From: Engraulis encrasicolus
Lineage: Eukaryota > Chordata > Actinopteri > Clupeiformes > Engraulidae
Reading direction: 5' to 3'
Length of the DNA: 64,000 nt
Assembly: GCF_034702125.1 (NCBI RefSeq)
Contig: NC_085876.1
Location: forward strand, 29,141,579 to 29,205,578
Shown piece after piece: positions 1-12,221 of this stretch. Position 1 is the stretch's first letter; each line of letters opens with the position of its first letter. The notes beneath the pieces were generated by a model. The model did no database searches. It saw only the letters and a list, made by a program, of their open reading frames with translations, and had not been told where the DNA came from. A program made the translations under genes and the position numbers.

Positions 1-842
1 CTGTGTGTGTGTTGCTCTTGACAATTTGAGTTGATATTGTTTACTGGGTGAGAGTTGGTGGACCCCGAACATATGCGAAAATTTCCAAGCGGGCCCCGAG
101 ATGGAAAAGGTTGACAAGGGAACCCCTGACCTGGGGGGATACTAGGTGAAGCATCTTTTTTAAATCCTGGATCGGGATTACCACCAAAATGTAATCACTT
201 GTTCCTTTCGTCATTTCCAACAACTCTGCAAAGTTTTATCTAATTCCGTTCATAACTGAGTTGTCCTGCTGACAGACAGACAAGCAAAAAATAGACAAAC
301 AAGTCAATGCGACCGAAAACAACCTCCGTGGCGGAGGTAAAAATCACAATACAGGGAACACAGGGAGCCCCTGACCTAGGGGAATATAGGTTCATTTCAC
401 TACTGGCTTCTTTTATGCAAATAGCCCATTAAGGGAACAATCAAGCTCAGAGAACTGGCTATTAAACCGGGGAGTTCAAATAGGGTACAGTAAAGGACTC
501 TCTTTGAACAGTATTCAAGATCATATAAAAGAAGAGCTTTCGTGTGGGTTTGCAGCAATAAATAGCTGAAAAATGTATGATGTAGGCTAGTCTACATGAA
601 GACCACTATTTGTTTACTCATATTTATCTTAAATAACATACCTTGATTTCCTCAAAGATCAATAAATTACCTCTTGTTTATAAATGTTTGCATAAATACA
701 GACAGATTAAAAATAATAAAGCCATTTGAAATGGTAGTAGCCAGACAAAGATACTGTGTGTACATGCTGAAAATTGTGGGAAAGACACACTTTCACTGCA
801 TCACACATTAATTTATTTAGTAGCGTAATAAGTGGCTGCATT

Positions 843-962
843 GCTGTAGACTAGTGTTTCTCAACGGGGGCACTACAGCCCCCCAGGTGCCATTGGGGAG
901 CAGACTTACGATGAGGTCAAGGGGGCGTTCGTTCATAAAAGGTTGAGAACAATTGCTGTAGA
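843..962. mobile_element. hAT-type MITE of 104 bp with TSD GCTGTAGA (copy 1)
   Basis: An element at 851-954 with hAT-like ends (CTAGTGTTTCTCAAC and GGTTGAGAAC) is flanked by identical 8-bp GCTGTAGA at 843-850 and 955-962. The duplicate at 3223-3342 carries it too. The decayed third copy near 6087 has a single GCTGTAGA at the equivalent place with no insert, which is the empty site. Confidence 0.75.
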
Positions 963-1155
963 CTGCATCCTTGCCATTGGGGCCCTCAGACGCCCCACTG
1001 GGTTTGCAGTGGCATTGCAGGAGGGGGGGTGATAAGGCCCAAATAATCATTCACTACATACAGTTCTGTCTGTGCAGCTGTGATATTGATCATTCATCAT
1101 ATTTTTTTCAAATACTTTATTATTTTAACTTTCTAGTTTCCATTTTATGTTGCAG

Positions 1156-1469
1156 CCTATGAGGTTGTAAGACTGCACATGGAGCTCGAAGTGAATTTTT
1201 TCGAACCTTCAATTACAGACTTCCCAGAGAGCGGCATCCACCGCCTCTCACAGGGCGGCAGGCAGACGTACCACGACCTTTACAACCCCATGCACAACAG
1301 ATACACTCACCCCATGGAAAGGCTGGCGAAGAGAGCATGCGTTTCCATGCCTTTGGCGCTGTTGTCCGAGGCAGGTGTAGAGCTAGGTCCCTATTTCAAC
1401 TACGAGCACATGGTCGCCCTGAAGAGATGGTCTCTTGGCACGAAGACCTTTGATTCCAGAAACTTTTGA
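1156..1469 (+). CDS. 3'-terminal coding exon, copy 1 (unrecognised short protein)
   Basis: A polypyrimidine stretch and TTGCAG acceptor end at 1155. The frame is open from 1156 and contains a Met at 1179; from that Met it encodes 96 residues, rich in aromatic and His residues, ending TFDSRNF. The frame is open back to the acceptor (YEVVRLH before the Met), so this is more likely a terminal exon of a gene starting left of the window than a single-exon gene. An AATAAA lies 176 bp after the stop. I do not recognise the family; the soluble, Pro/Tyr/Arg-rich character resembles small ciliary or sperm microtubule proteins, but that is only an impression. The exon is repeated at 3536-3849 with an identical protein up to TFD and a different last four residues. 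Selection is suggested by the near-identical coding part next to more diverged 3' flanks. Confidence 0.55.
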
Positions 1470-1644
1470 TTTGAGTATTGCTTTGTTGTAGGCTATATCA
1501 ATGTTTTGGCGCGTGACTGACTGTATGCACTAACGAGACATTTTCAATGTTGCGACTTTCAGATTATTTTTTTTATATTTTTGTTGCATTTTACTTGAGT
1601 GACTGAATCAGTTTCATGTTTAGCTGTGATGTCTGGACTTTTGC

Positions 1645-1650
1645 AATAAA
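1645..1650 (+). terminator. Polyadenylation signal AATAAA of copy 1
   Basis: Canonical AATAAA 176 bp after the stop at 1469, followed within 5 bp by an A run. The matching signal after copy 2 is at 4020-4025. Confidence 0.6.
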
Positions 1651-3222
1651 ACAGAAAAAAAAAAGTTATGACTGGGGGTTCTTCCGGGGGTGGGGGTCAT
1701 CATATATTATGTCTGTGGCCTAGGCCCTATGTTTGGGTTTGTGTAGGACTGGGTTTCCCAACCTTTTTTGTGGGTAAGTTCTGGGAAGACTGGAATGTTA
1801 ATTGAACCTGTTTCAGTTCTAAAAAAGAGTTTGGCACCAATATAGACTTCAGTTCTTAAGCTCTGAAGAAGAACCAACAGTAGTAGCCTGCCCTGATATC
1901 CAAATATTACAATAGCCTACATATAGGCCTAGTGTTCAGTTGGTGGACCAGAAGATAATTCAAGTGGGCCTTCATTTTCAGGGGCCTTAAGTGGGGAAAT
2001 CATTTTCTAACTAGAAATGTGCTCAGGGAGTGCAGAACTCTGCCAAGGAAGCTGTTTGATAGAACATTGGACTGTTAAATCCTTTCAAGTCTTTCTGCCT
2101 TCCCTTTGTTAGTTATAAACTGGAATGTCAAAATTCCCCCTGTCCCGCAATGGTGAAGAATCTTTAAAGAAAAAATCCTGGATACAGATCGTGATTCAGA
2201 ATCACCAACAAAATTGAATCACTTGTTCCTTTTGTCATTTCCAACAACTCCACAAAGTTTTATCCAAATCTGTTCATAACTTTTAGTTATCCTGCTGACA
2301 GACAGACAAGCATACAGACAGACAAATCAACGCGACAGAACACATAACCTCCTTGGCAGAGGTACAAATCACAATAATATCTGTGTGTGTGTTGCTCTTG
2401 ACAATTTGAGTTGATATTGTTTACTGGGTGAGAGTTGGTGGACCCCGAACATATGCGAACATTTCCAAGCGGGTCCCGAGATGGAAAAGGTTGACAAGGG
2501 AACCCCTGACCTGGGGGGATACTAGGTGAAGCATCTTTTTTAAATCCTGGATCGGGATTACCACCAAAATGTAATCACTTGTTCCTTTCGTCATTTCCAA
2601 CAACTCTGCAAAGTTTTATCTAATTCCGTTCATAACTGAGTTGTCCTGCTGACAGACAGACAAGCAAAAAATAGACAAACAAGTCAATGCGACCGAAAAC
2701 AACCTCCGTGGCGGAGGTAAAAATCACAATACAGGGAACACAGGGAGCCCCTGACCTAGGGGAATATAGGTTCATTTCACTACTGGCTTCTTTTATGCAA
2801 ATAGCCCATTAAGGGAACAATCAAGCTCAGAGAACTGGCTATTAAACCGGGGAGTTCAAATAGGGTACAGTAAAGGACTCTCTTTGAACAGTATTCAAGA
2901 TCATATAAAAGAAGAGCTTTCGTGTGGGTTTGCAGCAATAAATAGCTGAAAAATGTAATGATGTAGGCTAGTCTACATGAGACCACTATTTGTTTACTCA
3001 TATTTATCTTAAATAACATACCTTGATTTCCTCAAAGATCAATAAATTACCTCTTGTTTATAAATGTTTGCATAAATACAGACAGATTAAAAATAATAAA
3101 GCCATTTGAAATGGTAGTAGCCAGACAAAGATACTGTGTGTACATGCTGAAAATTGTGGGAAAGACACACTTTCACTGCATCACACATTAATTTATTTAG
3201 TAGCGTAATAAGTGGCTGCATT

Positions 3223-3342
3223 GCTGTAGACTAGTGTTTCTCAACGGGGGCACTACAGCCCCCCAGGTGCCGTTGGGGAGCAGACTTACGATGAGGTCAA
3301 GGGGGCGTTCGTTCATAAAAGGTTGAGAACAATTGCTGTAGA
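3223..3342. mobile_element. hAT-type MITE with TSD GCTGTAGA (copy 2)
   Basis: Same element as at 843-962, carried along in the second copy of the 2.38-kb unit. It differs by one base (CCGTTGG instead of CCATTGG). Confidence 0.7.
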
Positions 3343-3535
3343 CTGCATCCTTGCCATTGGGGCCCTCAGACGCCCCACTGGGTTTGCAGTGGCATTGCAG
3401 GAGGGGGGGTGATAAGGCCCAAATAATCATTCACTACATACAGTTCTGTCTGTGCAGCTGTGATATTGATCATTCATCATATTTTTTTCAAATACTTTAT
3501 TATTTTAACTTTCTAGTTTCCATTTTATGTTGCAG

Positions 3536-3849
3536 CCTATGAGGTTGTAAGACTGCACATGGAGCTCGAAGTGAATTTTTTCGAACCTTCAATTACAGAC
3601 TTCCCAGAGAGCGGCATCCACCGCCTCTCACAGGGCGGCAGGCAGACGTACCACGACCTTTACAACCCCATGCACAACAGATACACTCACCCCATGGAAA
3701 GGCTGGCGAAGAGAGCATGCGTTTCCATGCCTTTGGCGCTGTTGTCCGAGGCAGGTGTAGAGCTAGGTCCCTATTTCAACTACGAGCACATGGTCGCCCT
3801 GAAGAGATGGTCTCTTGGCACGAAGACCTTTGATTTGAGATACTGTTGA
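3536..3849 (+). CDS. 3'-terminal coding exon, copy 2 (unrecognised short protein)
   Basis: The TTGCAG acceptor ends at 3535. The exon from 3536 is identical in protein to 1156-1469 up to TFD and then ends LRYC. The conserved Met is at 3559, the stop at 3847-3849, and an AATAAA follows at 4020. No coding exon that could pair only with this copy is visible between 1650 and 3535. The two copies may therefore be alternative terminal exons of one transcript, or ends of two tandem genes if the unit upstream of the window is larger. Function unknown. Confidence 0.55.
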
Positions 3850-4019
3850 TTTGAGTATTGCTTTGGTGTATGTTTTGGCATGTGACTGACTGTACTGTAA
3901 ACTATGCACTAGCAATGTTCAATATTGCGACGTACAGATTATTTTTTTTATATTTTTGTTGAATTTTACTGGAGTGACTGAATCAGTGTCACATTTTGCT
4001 TTGATGTCTGGATTTTTGC

Positions 4020-4025
4020 AATAAA
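4020..4025 (+). terminator. Polyadenylation signal AATAAA of copy 2
   Basis: AATAAA 171 bp after the stop at 3849, in the position matching the copy-1 signal. Confidence 0.55.
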
Positions 4026-4454
4026 ACTGAAAAAAGTTTGGTTACTTATGACCTTTTGGGGTCATTACATGTGGTAGGCCTAGGCCCTATGTTGATTTGG
4101 GTTTGACAGTATTTCCCAACCTTTTTGTGGTTCAGTTCTGGAAAGACTAGCCTAGAAATCTAGACGACCCTGGCGATTGCAAATTGAATTTGCTCCCGGG
4201 GGCATTTTGCTGTAGAGGTTTGGCTCGCCAGGCTATGGAAAGACTTGAGTGTTAAAAAAAAAAAACTTTTTTCAGTTCTTAAAACATTTGGGTACCAATA
4301 TAGGCTACAGTACATAAGCTCTGAAGAACCAAAAGTAGCACCCTGATATCCAAATATTGTATATTTAATTGAAAGTGTCCAGTTGCTCCATCTTGTTCTC
4401 TTCAGCGTAACCATAGGACAGATATTCTCAGACTATGGGAAGGTATTCTAAGAG

Positions 4455-4545
4455 TCAAGTCAAGTCAAGTCAACTTTATTTATATAGCGCATTTCATACA
4501 CATGTGCAACTCAATGTGCTTTACAAATACAAAGAGCCTTTAAAA
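4455..4545 (+). repeat. LINE-tail-like interspersed repeat
   Basis: A (GTCAA)n start is followed by an ACTTTATTTATATAGCGC motif and a segment about low-abundance 'caatgtgctttacaa' character, typical of LINE 3' tails common in fish. Related 'actttattgatccc' tails occur near 4790 and 9966. Confidence 0.5.
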
Positions 4546-4879
4546 GTATTTAAAAGCCATATAAAAAACATATGGTAAAAAGAAAATGGAAATAAAAACA
4601 TATAACTTAAGCTACGCTGAAATTAAATAAAAAAAATAAATAAAAAAAGAGGGGCTTGAAATCATTTTCTAAACATCAAAATAACATTTGTGCGTGTGTT
4701 GCTGTTGACTGGTTATTTGAGTTGTATTGTTTATTGGGTCAAAGGTGGACCCTGAACATTTGTGAATATTTAGTAGTAGAGTTGTAAAGTAACTTTATTG
4801 ATCCCGGGGAGAAATGAAGGTAATTTCAAGTGGGCCCCGAGGTGGAAAAGGTTGGGAACCTCTGACCTAGGGGAATACT

Positions 4880-5192
4880 AAGCCCTTATCCCATTGACGC
4901 CTAAGGCACCTGCAAAAAAGGGTGCTGAATGCCTGACCCTTTTTAAGAAAAGCTGCCCTCAGCCTATAAAAACCTAAATATCTCAGCTTCTGAAGAACAT
5001 AAAAATGTGCACTAAGTTGCATTTAAACACTAAGACCCTCAACTTTCATTAGAATGTGTTCATTCATCTCAAACAAACAGAGATTTTTAATTATGTTGTC
5101 TCAAATCTCATGAGCCTGAATGTTGCGTAATGCAGCTTCAGGCGCCAGGGCCAATGTTGCACAACGCAACATCAGGCATCAATGGGTTAAAC
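4880..5192 (-). repeat. Dispersed repeat family R1 (ends near 'aacccattgatgcc')
   Basis: About 310 bp, found again at about 31938-32166, 38250-38535 and 50170-50446 plus 51289-51310. The shared core includes a stretch around 'aaatatttaggtttttata' and alternating tgcgca-type sequence at one end. No coding potential is visible. Class not assigned. Confidence 0.6.
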
Positions 5193-5358
5193 ATTTCACT
5201 TCTTTTATGCAAACGCCCCATTAAGGGAACAATCAAGCTCAGGTAACTGGCTATTACACCTGGGAGTTCAAATAGGGTACAATACAACATTTCTTTTAAC
5301 AGATTTCAAGAGCATATAAAAACCTTTGTGTGGGTTTATTGCAGTGGAAATAAATAAC

Positions 5359-5785
5359 TTAAATGACCAGTTCAGTCAATTTCAACATGCAGTTGTAATG
5401 CTCACACTACCCAAGACTTGTCAGTACCTGAGATTTTTTTTCCTTCTTCTTAAACCTTTTCCGAGATCCTGGTCATTGTAATGGGGGCAGCGCTTTGTTT
5501 ACGTTTTAAAAAAACATTTTTATTTATTCCCAAAAACATCCAAAAGGTTATACAACATCAGCAGACAACTAGCAAACAGCGGTACCTTTTGGGAAAATGT
5601 GTGGAGTTGGCCTATGTCATTTAAAAAAAAAAAGTAAACAAACACTGGTAACACTGCCCCCATTAGAATAGCTCATATCTCGGAAAGGGCTTAGACGAAA
5701 AATGTGGCATCACCGGGTACTGACAAGTCAAGGGTAGCGTGAGCAATAGAACAGCATATTGGAATTGACTGAACTGGTCCTTTAA
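5359..5785. mobile_element. piggyBac-like MITE flanked by TTAA
   Basis: Inverted termini near GACCAGTTCAGTCAATT lie at both ends, directly flanked by TTAA (5359-5362 and 5782-5785). TTAA target duplication is typical of the piggyBac superfamily. The interior has no transposase frame. It is inserted inside the decayed third copy. Confidence 0.65.
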
Positions 5786-6394
5786 CTTGTATGATGTAGG
5801 ATAGTCTTCATACTACAAGAAGGCCACTGTTTATTCAGTCATATATCTTAAACTACCTTGATTTCCGCCATGATCAATAAAGTACCGCTACTGCACATAT
5901 TTATTTATTAAGAAAGAAATGTCTGCATTAATTCAGACAGATTAAAAATCATGAAATCAGTGAAAACACCCAGGTAGTAGCCAAAGATATATGTACATGA
6001 TTGGGCTGAAAATTGTGGGAAAGACACGCTGCCACGCTGCATCACCTTAATTTATTTAGTAGCGTCATGTCTGTGGTGGTTGTGTTGCTGTAGACTGCAC
6101 CCTTGCCATTGTTAGGGCTCTCAGAAGTCCCACTGGGTTTGCAGTGGCAAATAATCATTCACTAGATACAATTCTGTCTGTGCCACCAATATATTGATTG
6201 TTCATCATATTTTTTATCAAAACCTTTTTAATTTTAACTTTTTGGTTTCCATTTTATGTTGCGGCCTATGAGGTTGTAAGACCATCTTTTACCTGTTATT
6301 GACGACTATACTTTAAAAAATGTCTCCCACACTACTTTTCATAGCAGCAAAAAAGATTATGTCTACTACTAACACAGTTTATTGCATTCTAATA

Positions 6395-7818
6395 TACAAA
6401 GCGGATTCCAAAAAAGTTGGGACACTTTGTATTTTGTGAATAAAATCAAAACACTGGCATTTTCAAAACATTCAATATGTTAACAAGGTAGAACATTATG
6501 TACAGACAACAAATCAGTTGTTAAAGTGAAGCAGAATTATTTTTTGGAGGTAATTATGTGATCATTTAAAATTTCACCCTTGCAACAAATCCCAAAAAAG
6601 TTGGGACAGGGCCAATAAAATGCATTTTATATTAGATAAGACTAAACACAACACAAGGGATGAGACTGAACAGTTAAATACTTTGACTGATGGCATAATT
6701 TCATTCAAAAATTAGATATTTTGATGTGCGAGACATGATTTCAGCAGCTCAACTGATAGGTGTATTCTTCAACTTGTTAATCTTTTTGTTATGCTTAATA
6801 TGGGCATATCCTGACTGCAAGAAAACAATTTTGTGACCTGTTTACTCTTATGATGGAACACACTGTTGGAACATAGTAGAGATTTAAATTTGCCACCATT
6901 AGGGGACAATACCTAAAGGCGGTGCTCCAAAATATAATGCCTTGGTAGCTATGTTTGCTGTTTAAAGTCTGTATGTAGCAGTCAACAATCATTTTAATGC
7001 TCTACAGGAGTAAGAAGACCCTAACCAAGTCACCTCTGCACCCCCTTACCATCATATATGCTGTCTTTCAGACTGACCACTAAATCAAGCTGAAGTATTA
7101 ATTTTCTATATAACCTGGAGGGTGCATGACTCCATAATTCTCAAAAAGGATTAAATATTTTCCATCCTGTACTCAGAGGACAGTTTCACATGTCTCCTAG
7201 GTCCATAGAATGAGCTTTTCTGCATGCAACACTGTTTAATGTCTGCATCATGTGCATTAATCAAGTGTTGTGTTTACGGCCATTTTTTCGAGAGCTGTCA
7301 TTGTTGGAGTGTCATAGTTTGCTTATTGACCACAAGTATGTCATGATCTCATAACTCATGCAATGATTACACAGAACTCTATATTACGGAAATAGGCCTT
7401 ATATGCCTGCAATTTTGATAATTCAATCTTTCTGTGTAATAGATAAGTAATTAGTCCCTCAAAATCTTCGCTGATGAGTGCCACAGCCTTTCTGTGATGG
7501 TATTTTAGTTGTGCATTAATGTTGGCAGTCAATATAGTTCCTTTTAAAATATTCTTCCTTGTGTTATTTTTAGAATTATCCAACTATTACAACATGTTTT
7601 GGCCCTGTCCCAACTTTTTTGAGATTTGTTGCATGTGTCAAATTTTAAATGATCACATAATTACCTCAAAACAATAATTCTGCTCAACTTTAACAACTGA
7701 TATGTTGTCTGTACATAATGCTCTACCTTATTAACATATTAGATGTTTTAAAAATGCCAGCATTTTCATTTTATTCACAAAATACAAAGTGTCCCAACTT
7801 TTTTGGAATCCGCTTGTA
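6395..7818. mobile_element. Tc1/mariner-type non-autonomous element with about 215-bp TIRs
   Basis: Long inverted termini (6397 to about 6615 and about 7600-7816) begin CAAGCGGATTCC (one extra A on the left) and are flanked by TA. The roughly 1-kb interior has only short broken frames and no intact transposase. The TA target fits Tc1/mariner; the family name is not assigned. Confidence 0.65.
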
Positions 7819-9306
7819 ATGTATGATATTTTCACAAGTTATTGCAAGAGAAAACGGTGTCAGCAAGGTGAAATGTTTAGACATGCTCTTACATTCAGCC
7901 TTTTTTTCTCTCCCAGATCAGAGCCTAGGCTACATTTATTTTGCAGAAACACCGTTAACAACCCGTTAACGGTGATCCTGCTTTAGAATGGAGTTCAAAA
8001 TGGCCTTGGGTGTCCTGCTTAATGGATATGTCATTGACACAGTCCTGTGGTCTTTCAGTCATTTATGGACTATCTTCTCTTGGCTTTAGATGTTCCAGGA
8101 AAAGCTCAGCAGGTGGTGTTTTAGTCACTCACTAATGTTAGCTCCACTTTGTCTTTAGTGGACAAACTATGCGAATAGAAAAAACAACCTGGAGCACAGA
8201 CATAGAGTTAGGCCTGGTTTTGTAAGATAGTAGTCTACACATAATGTTGCCATACAATGTCACTCACTCAATCAAACAAGTTACATGCAGTTGGCCTGCG
8301 GTGAAATAATAAACACCTCACCCCGCCAAAAAAGTAACTTACACCATAGACAAAAAATTAAAAAGTTGAACATTGGAGTCCTAATATTCACAACCACAAG
8401 AGGGCATCTTTGGCATAGGCCTTAAAACAAACACATAATAGGGATGAAACATGGTACTGACAACTAGTAAACAGTAGATGGCAGAAGAGACCCAGTTTGA
8501 ATAGAGTACCAAGAGTGCCGCACTTATGTTAATCATTTGTCCATTATTTGAAGAGAGTCTATGAACAAATCAACAAATTTAAGACAAGTTTGTCTCTTTT
8601 TGAAGGGTAGGCTTATTTATGTGTTGTTATCTTTTATGTCGACCCATATCCAAATGGGCCTCATCCTCATTCACCTGTTGCTTTCTATGATTTTTGCCCT
8701 TTGATCCAATACCTGAATTATCTTCCAAGCCAGATTCAAAAAGGGTTATTTAATGAATTCACTCTTTCTCTTGGCTCAGGAGTTGTGTTAATTACATGTA
8801 CTGGTTCAGTAAATGCAGCATGAAGATGGAATAAGGTACTGTATCGCTTCTCTCCAGCTGTGTGATGTTGGCTTAGAGAGATTCACATTCATTATGATGC
8901 AAGAAATAGTATTGGCTGCTGAACTAGACCTATGTCTTGCCATGCCATGCGGAATGCCTTGTTTGTGCTCATGTTTGACTGCCCCACATCATTACATAAC
9001 ATGAACAAGATTATAGAAACCACTTAGACGTCCTGTGTTAAACAGTTTTTAGGAGTTCATATTCATAGTCAACATTTCTCCTATCTGTTAACAAACTTTT
9101 TCAGGTATATTTACTGCCTGAATTTCAGCCCTCCTGGCTTTTGCATTCAAATTTACATTGATATAGGCTCCAGTAGAGCAAGGATGGCAATCTCAGGCCC
9201 GGGTGCCAAATCTGGCCTGCTGGGTCATTTTATTTGGCCACAGAGATCATTTCAAATGGGTATTATGGCCCATATACACCATTTATAGCCTATAACATGA
9301 CATGTG
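7819..9306. other. Intergenic DNA with no recognised feature
   Basis: AT-rich, stop-rich in all frames, without splice-bounded open frames resembling a known protein and without clear inverted termini. I see nothing to annotate here. Confidence 0.5.
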
Positions 9307-9501
9307 CTACGTTTACATGACAGTTTTACCTCCGAATGAATAATTCAAAATTACGTAAATAGTTCTGTCGAGTTTCCTTTGATCTTTCATTTAATTCTGA
9401 ATTAAGAATTGTTTACATGATGTTTTCAAAGTGGAATTGAGCTTTATTCAGAATTAAATTGAGTTAATTCCAAATTAAATGTCTCATGTAAACGTAGCAA
9501 T
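9307..9501. mobile_element. MITE with TGCTACGTTTACATGA termini
   Basis: The inverted ends TGCTACGTTTACATGA and TCATGTAAACGTAGCA bound about 195 bp of AT-rich sequence with repeated gaattaa motifs. A diverged relative lies at about 22915-23085 in a PARP10 intron. Confidence 0.65.
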
Positions 9502-9688
9502 GGACATTTGAAATTTGCTGTGTCACAGGAATATGGGGCCTCTGTAACATATCACTCTCATGCAACACAGACAGGCGTATTTGAATTGCGGTATTATATG
9601 AATGATCGTGAAATTTGACTGAATATTACAGTAAGTGTGCATGAACAATTTTCGGGTGGGTGGGACACATGTGGTTTGAATTTACACA

Positions 9689-10118
9689 GGTGCACTGTGT
9701 AATATGTTTGGAGTTTATTTCAAGAGACATGGTGCACATTGACAAAGTTACCCTTTTCACAAACACTACGACCATGACATTTTAAGAACTAATTATTTTC
9801 CATACATGAAAAGGGGGATCTTCTCCATGGCCGCCATTGGAATTTCCAGAAATAGACATTCTTAGCTGCAAAACTTCATGCAGCCTGCCTTGTTCACACT
9901 AGTAAATATTAATTTATTACTTGGTAGAGTAGAGTAGAGTAGAGTAGAGTAGAGTAGAGTAGAGTAACTTTATTGATCCCCAGGGGGAAATTCAGGTAGA
10001 GTAGATTAGAGTAACTTATGAATATACATGAAAAGATCAAAGTTGGCAATAAGCAGCACCGTTTCTATGAGCAGCAAAGTTGCAATACCTACTCTGGCCA
10101 CAATCCTACACAGTGCAA
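9689..10118. mobile_element. MITE family M1, copy A, interrupted by (TAGAG)n and a LINE tail
   Basis: The ends are TGCACTGTGTA and TACACAGTGCA. The interior shares 'gtccgccattttgaat'-type sequence with copies at about 15803-16092 and 30389-30806. At 9927-9965 it is interrupted by (TAGAG)n and an actttattgatcccc LINE-tail fragment. Confidence 0.6.
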
Positions 10119-11425
10119 GTTCAAGTGTTGAATTAACACTACCAAATTTACTGTGTTTGGCAGCATCACACTGCTGTAGGATGAACAAGATGCCGAATTA
10201 AATACTATGAGGCATTCATTTCAGACATTACATCACTACATTACTTTTCATTACACTTAGCTGACGCCTTTATCCAATTCACCTTAGTTAATTTACATGC
10301 AGGTTCTGATGTAATTGGGGACAATAAAGGCATAGGCCTATCTATTTAAAAAAACATTTGTAGGCCTACTGTCTGTTCACCAGATGTGTCCTTTCATTTG
10401 TGAATATTTACCACCACCATCAATTTCAAGTTCCTATTGACTTTTTCCCTTACTGAATAGAATTGTATTACCCCCCCCGTGATTCCACTTACTTTGCTAA
10501 GGTAAGTTTCTACTAGATTCTGTTGGTCATCTCTAGTTCTACTGTAGAAGCACACCACCTGTCTCGTGAACCTTGCACCCTGTTCACACAGGAACCAGGA
10601 AGTAAAGCATGACAACACTGAAGTGAAACGATGGTCTGAGGAGTTGTCTAAACTCAAGTGAGTCGGTTATATGACAAACTAAAGTGGTGGTGGCGGTTCA
10701 TTTGGCAAAGCTTTACACAGCAGTGCATGTGTCTAAACAAAGTTTGAAGAAAATGTATTGTAATAATGTAGGCGTGTCATATCAAGCATGCAGTGTAGCT
10801 AGCACAGTTTTGAGAGTAGCATACTGCTACTTTCGGTTTCCCTTCTTGAAAAAGCAAGCTAGCTCTGTTTGCGAATTTATGTTCGTCATTAGATAAATTG
10901 CGTGTTTTGTGCCTGTGGTTGCACTAGCTATAACTTGCTGGTAAGCTGACATAACTCCAAGTGAATGCTATGTGTGTTAAAGTGCATCGTACAGTAAGAG
11001 CAGAGATGGTAATCATCTCAGTCAGTGTCATCGCTTTCCTTGTCGGTAATGTCCATCGTGCGATGTTGACTCGTTTAGCTTAGAGGTATTGTAAAACCGT
11101 GTTAGGTTACTGTTCACGGTAGACATCGACATATTTTGTATTTAACGACAATATGGAGTTTTGTCTTGCACCTCAGACATTCCCGATGGAACTCATGCTG
11201 TCGTTCACTGTAAGATAATATGATTAGTCTAACACCGCTCCCAGTTATTTATAAACAAGGTATCGGGGGGATGTTTTGAGGTTTGAATATGGATCATGTT
11301 GTGGGCTAAATGTTGATATTGGTAGACAACGTCCTATAATGCTGTCTCTCTGAACCAGATGGTACCTATCTCTAACTTGTGTTTGTGCCTTCCTCTCTCT
11401 ATTCCTCATGGCCATTTTTATTCAG
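10119..11425 (+). promoter_or_regulatory. PARP10 upstream region (promoter not defined)
   Basis: The first coding exon of PARP10 follows a TTCAG acceptor at 11425, so a non-coding first exon and the promoter should lie here. A SINE-tail fragment lies at about 10230-10290. A GAAGTGAAAC motif at about 10621-10630 resembles an IRF/ETS composite element, plausible for an interferon-linked gene but short enough to occur by chance. No TATA box or transcription start can be fixed. Confidence 0.3.
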
Positions 11426-11426
11426 A

Positions 11427-12146
11427 ATGGATGATAGCGACTTGGAGGACAGAACCTTGGAGGTGCTGAACATTCCAGATAGTATCGACGATGATCTCCT
11501 GTCATTGTACTTCGAGAACAAACGGCGGTCCGGAGGCGGGGGCCTGGAGTCTGTGGAGAGGCAGGGTGGGAAAGCTATCATAGTATTTGAAAATGCTGAA
11601 GGTAAGTGAAACACAGTCATTACCACCAATAACTACTGTAGATTTGTGTTGCACATTCAATTGTTGTTACGATAATATTTTCTATTTTTCAGCATCTGTA
11701 TGTGGTGTTGTCTGTGCAGTTGCATTGTGTTTGTGTGTGTGTGTGTGTGTGATGTTGTCCAAGCCTGACCTATGATCCAACCTTTTCCAACTTGGGGCAC
11801 ACTTGACATTTTCACAAATATTCAGGGCTCACCTCTGACTCAATACAAGTGAATTAAATAGTGAACAGCAACACACATGAAACTATTATTTTGATTTTAA
11901 GAAATCTATTTCAAGACCCACTTGGCATACCTTCAGGTTGATAATCCGTGAAGTAGAGTTTACAGAGAGCAGGTTCAGTCACTTATGTTGCATGTTGACT
12001 TGTGGCGTTTTGCTACAAGAATGAAGTCAGCTGAGTCCTTTTGAGGATTAACTCATCCACAGTATCTGGAAAACCCCTTAGATTCAGAGCGAGATTTGAT
12101 GCAACTTACAGTGTATTCGGAAAGAACACTTACCTGACTTCTGATG

Positions 12147-12221
<75 letters not shown>

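Larger units (their letters stand above)
1..4150. repeat. 2.38-kb tandem duplication carrying the terminal exon
   Basis: Positions 1-1451 match 2381-3831 at a constant offset of 2380 with only a handful of differences, for example at 80, 94 and 892 and a compensating pair of one-base indels near 558-591. The first copy continues left of the window. After 1451/3831, just before the stop codon, similarity falls abruptly to roughly 85-90% with many indels through the 3' UTRs and beyond. The sharp step is what gene conversion of one part of an older duplication would leave. Confidence 0.85.
4690..6283 (+). pseudogene. Decayed third copy of the terminal-exon unit, exon lost
   Basis: Blocks matching the 2.38-kb unit run collinearly from 4690, interrupted by two insertions (4880-5192 and 5359-5785). 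They end at about 6283, just inside the coding exon. The exon start is still readable (cctatgaggttgtaagac) but the acceptor AG has become GG, and all sequence from codon 6 on is replaced by unrelated DNA. This copy cannot encode the protein. It lacks the GCTGTAGA-flanked MITE of the other two copies, so it split off before that insertion. Confidence 0.7.

Noticed and set aside
10684..10896. 70-residue open frame upstream of PARP10
   Set aside because: No splice link in frame to PARP10 and no recognisable protein features; consistent with chance.
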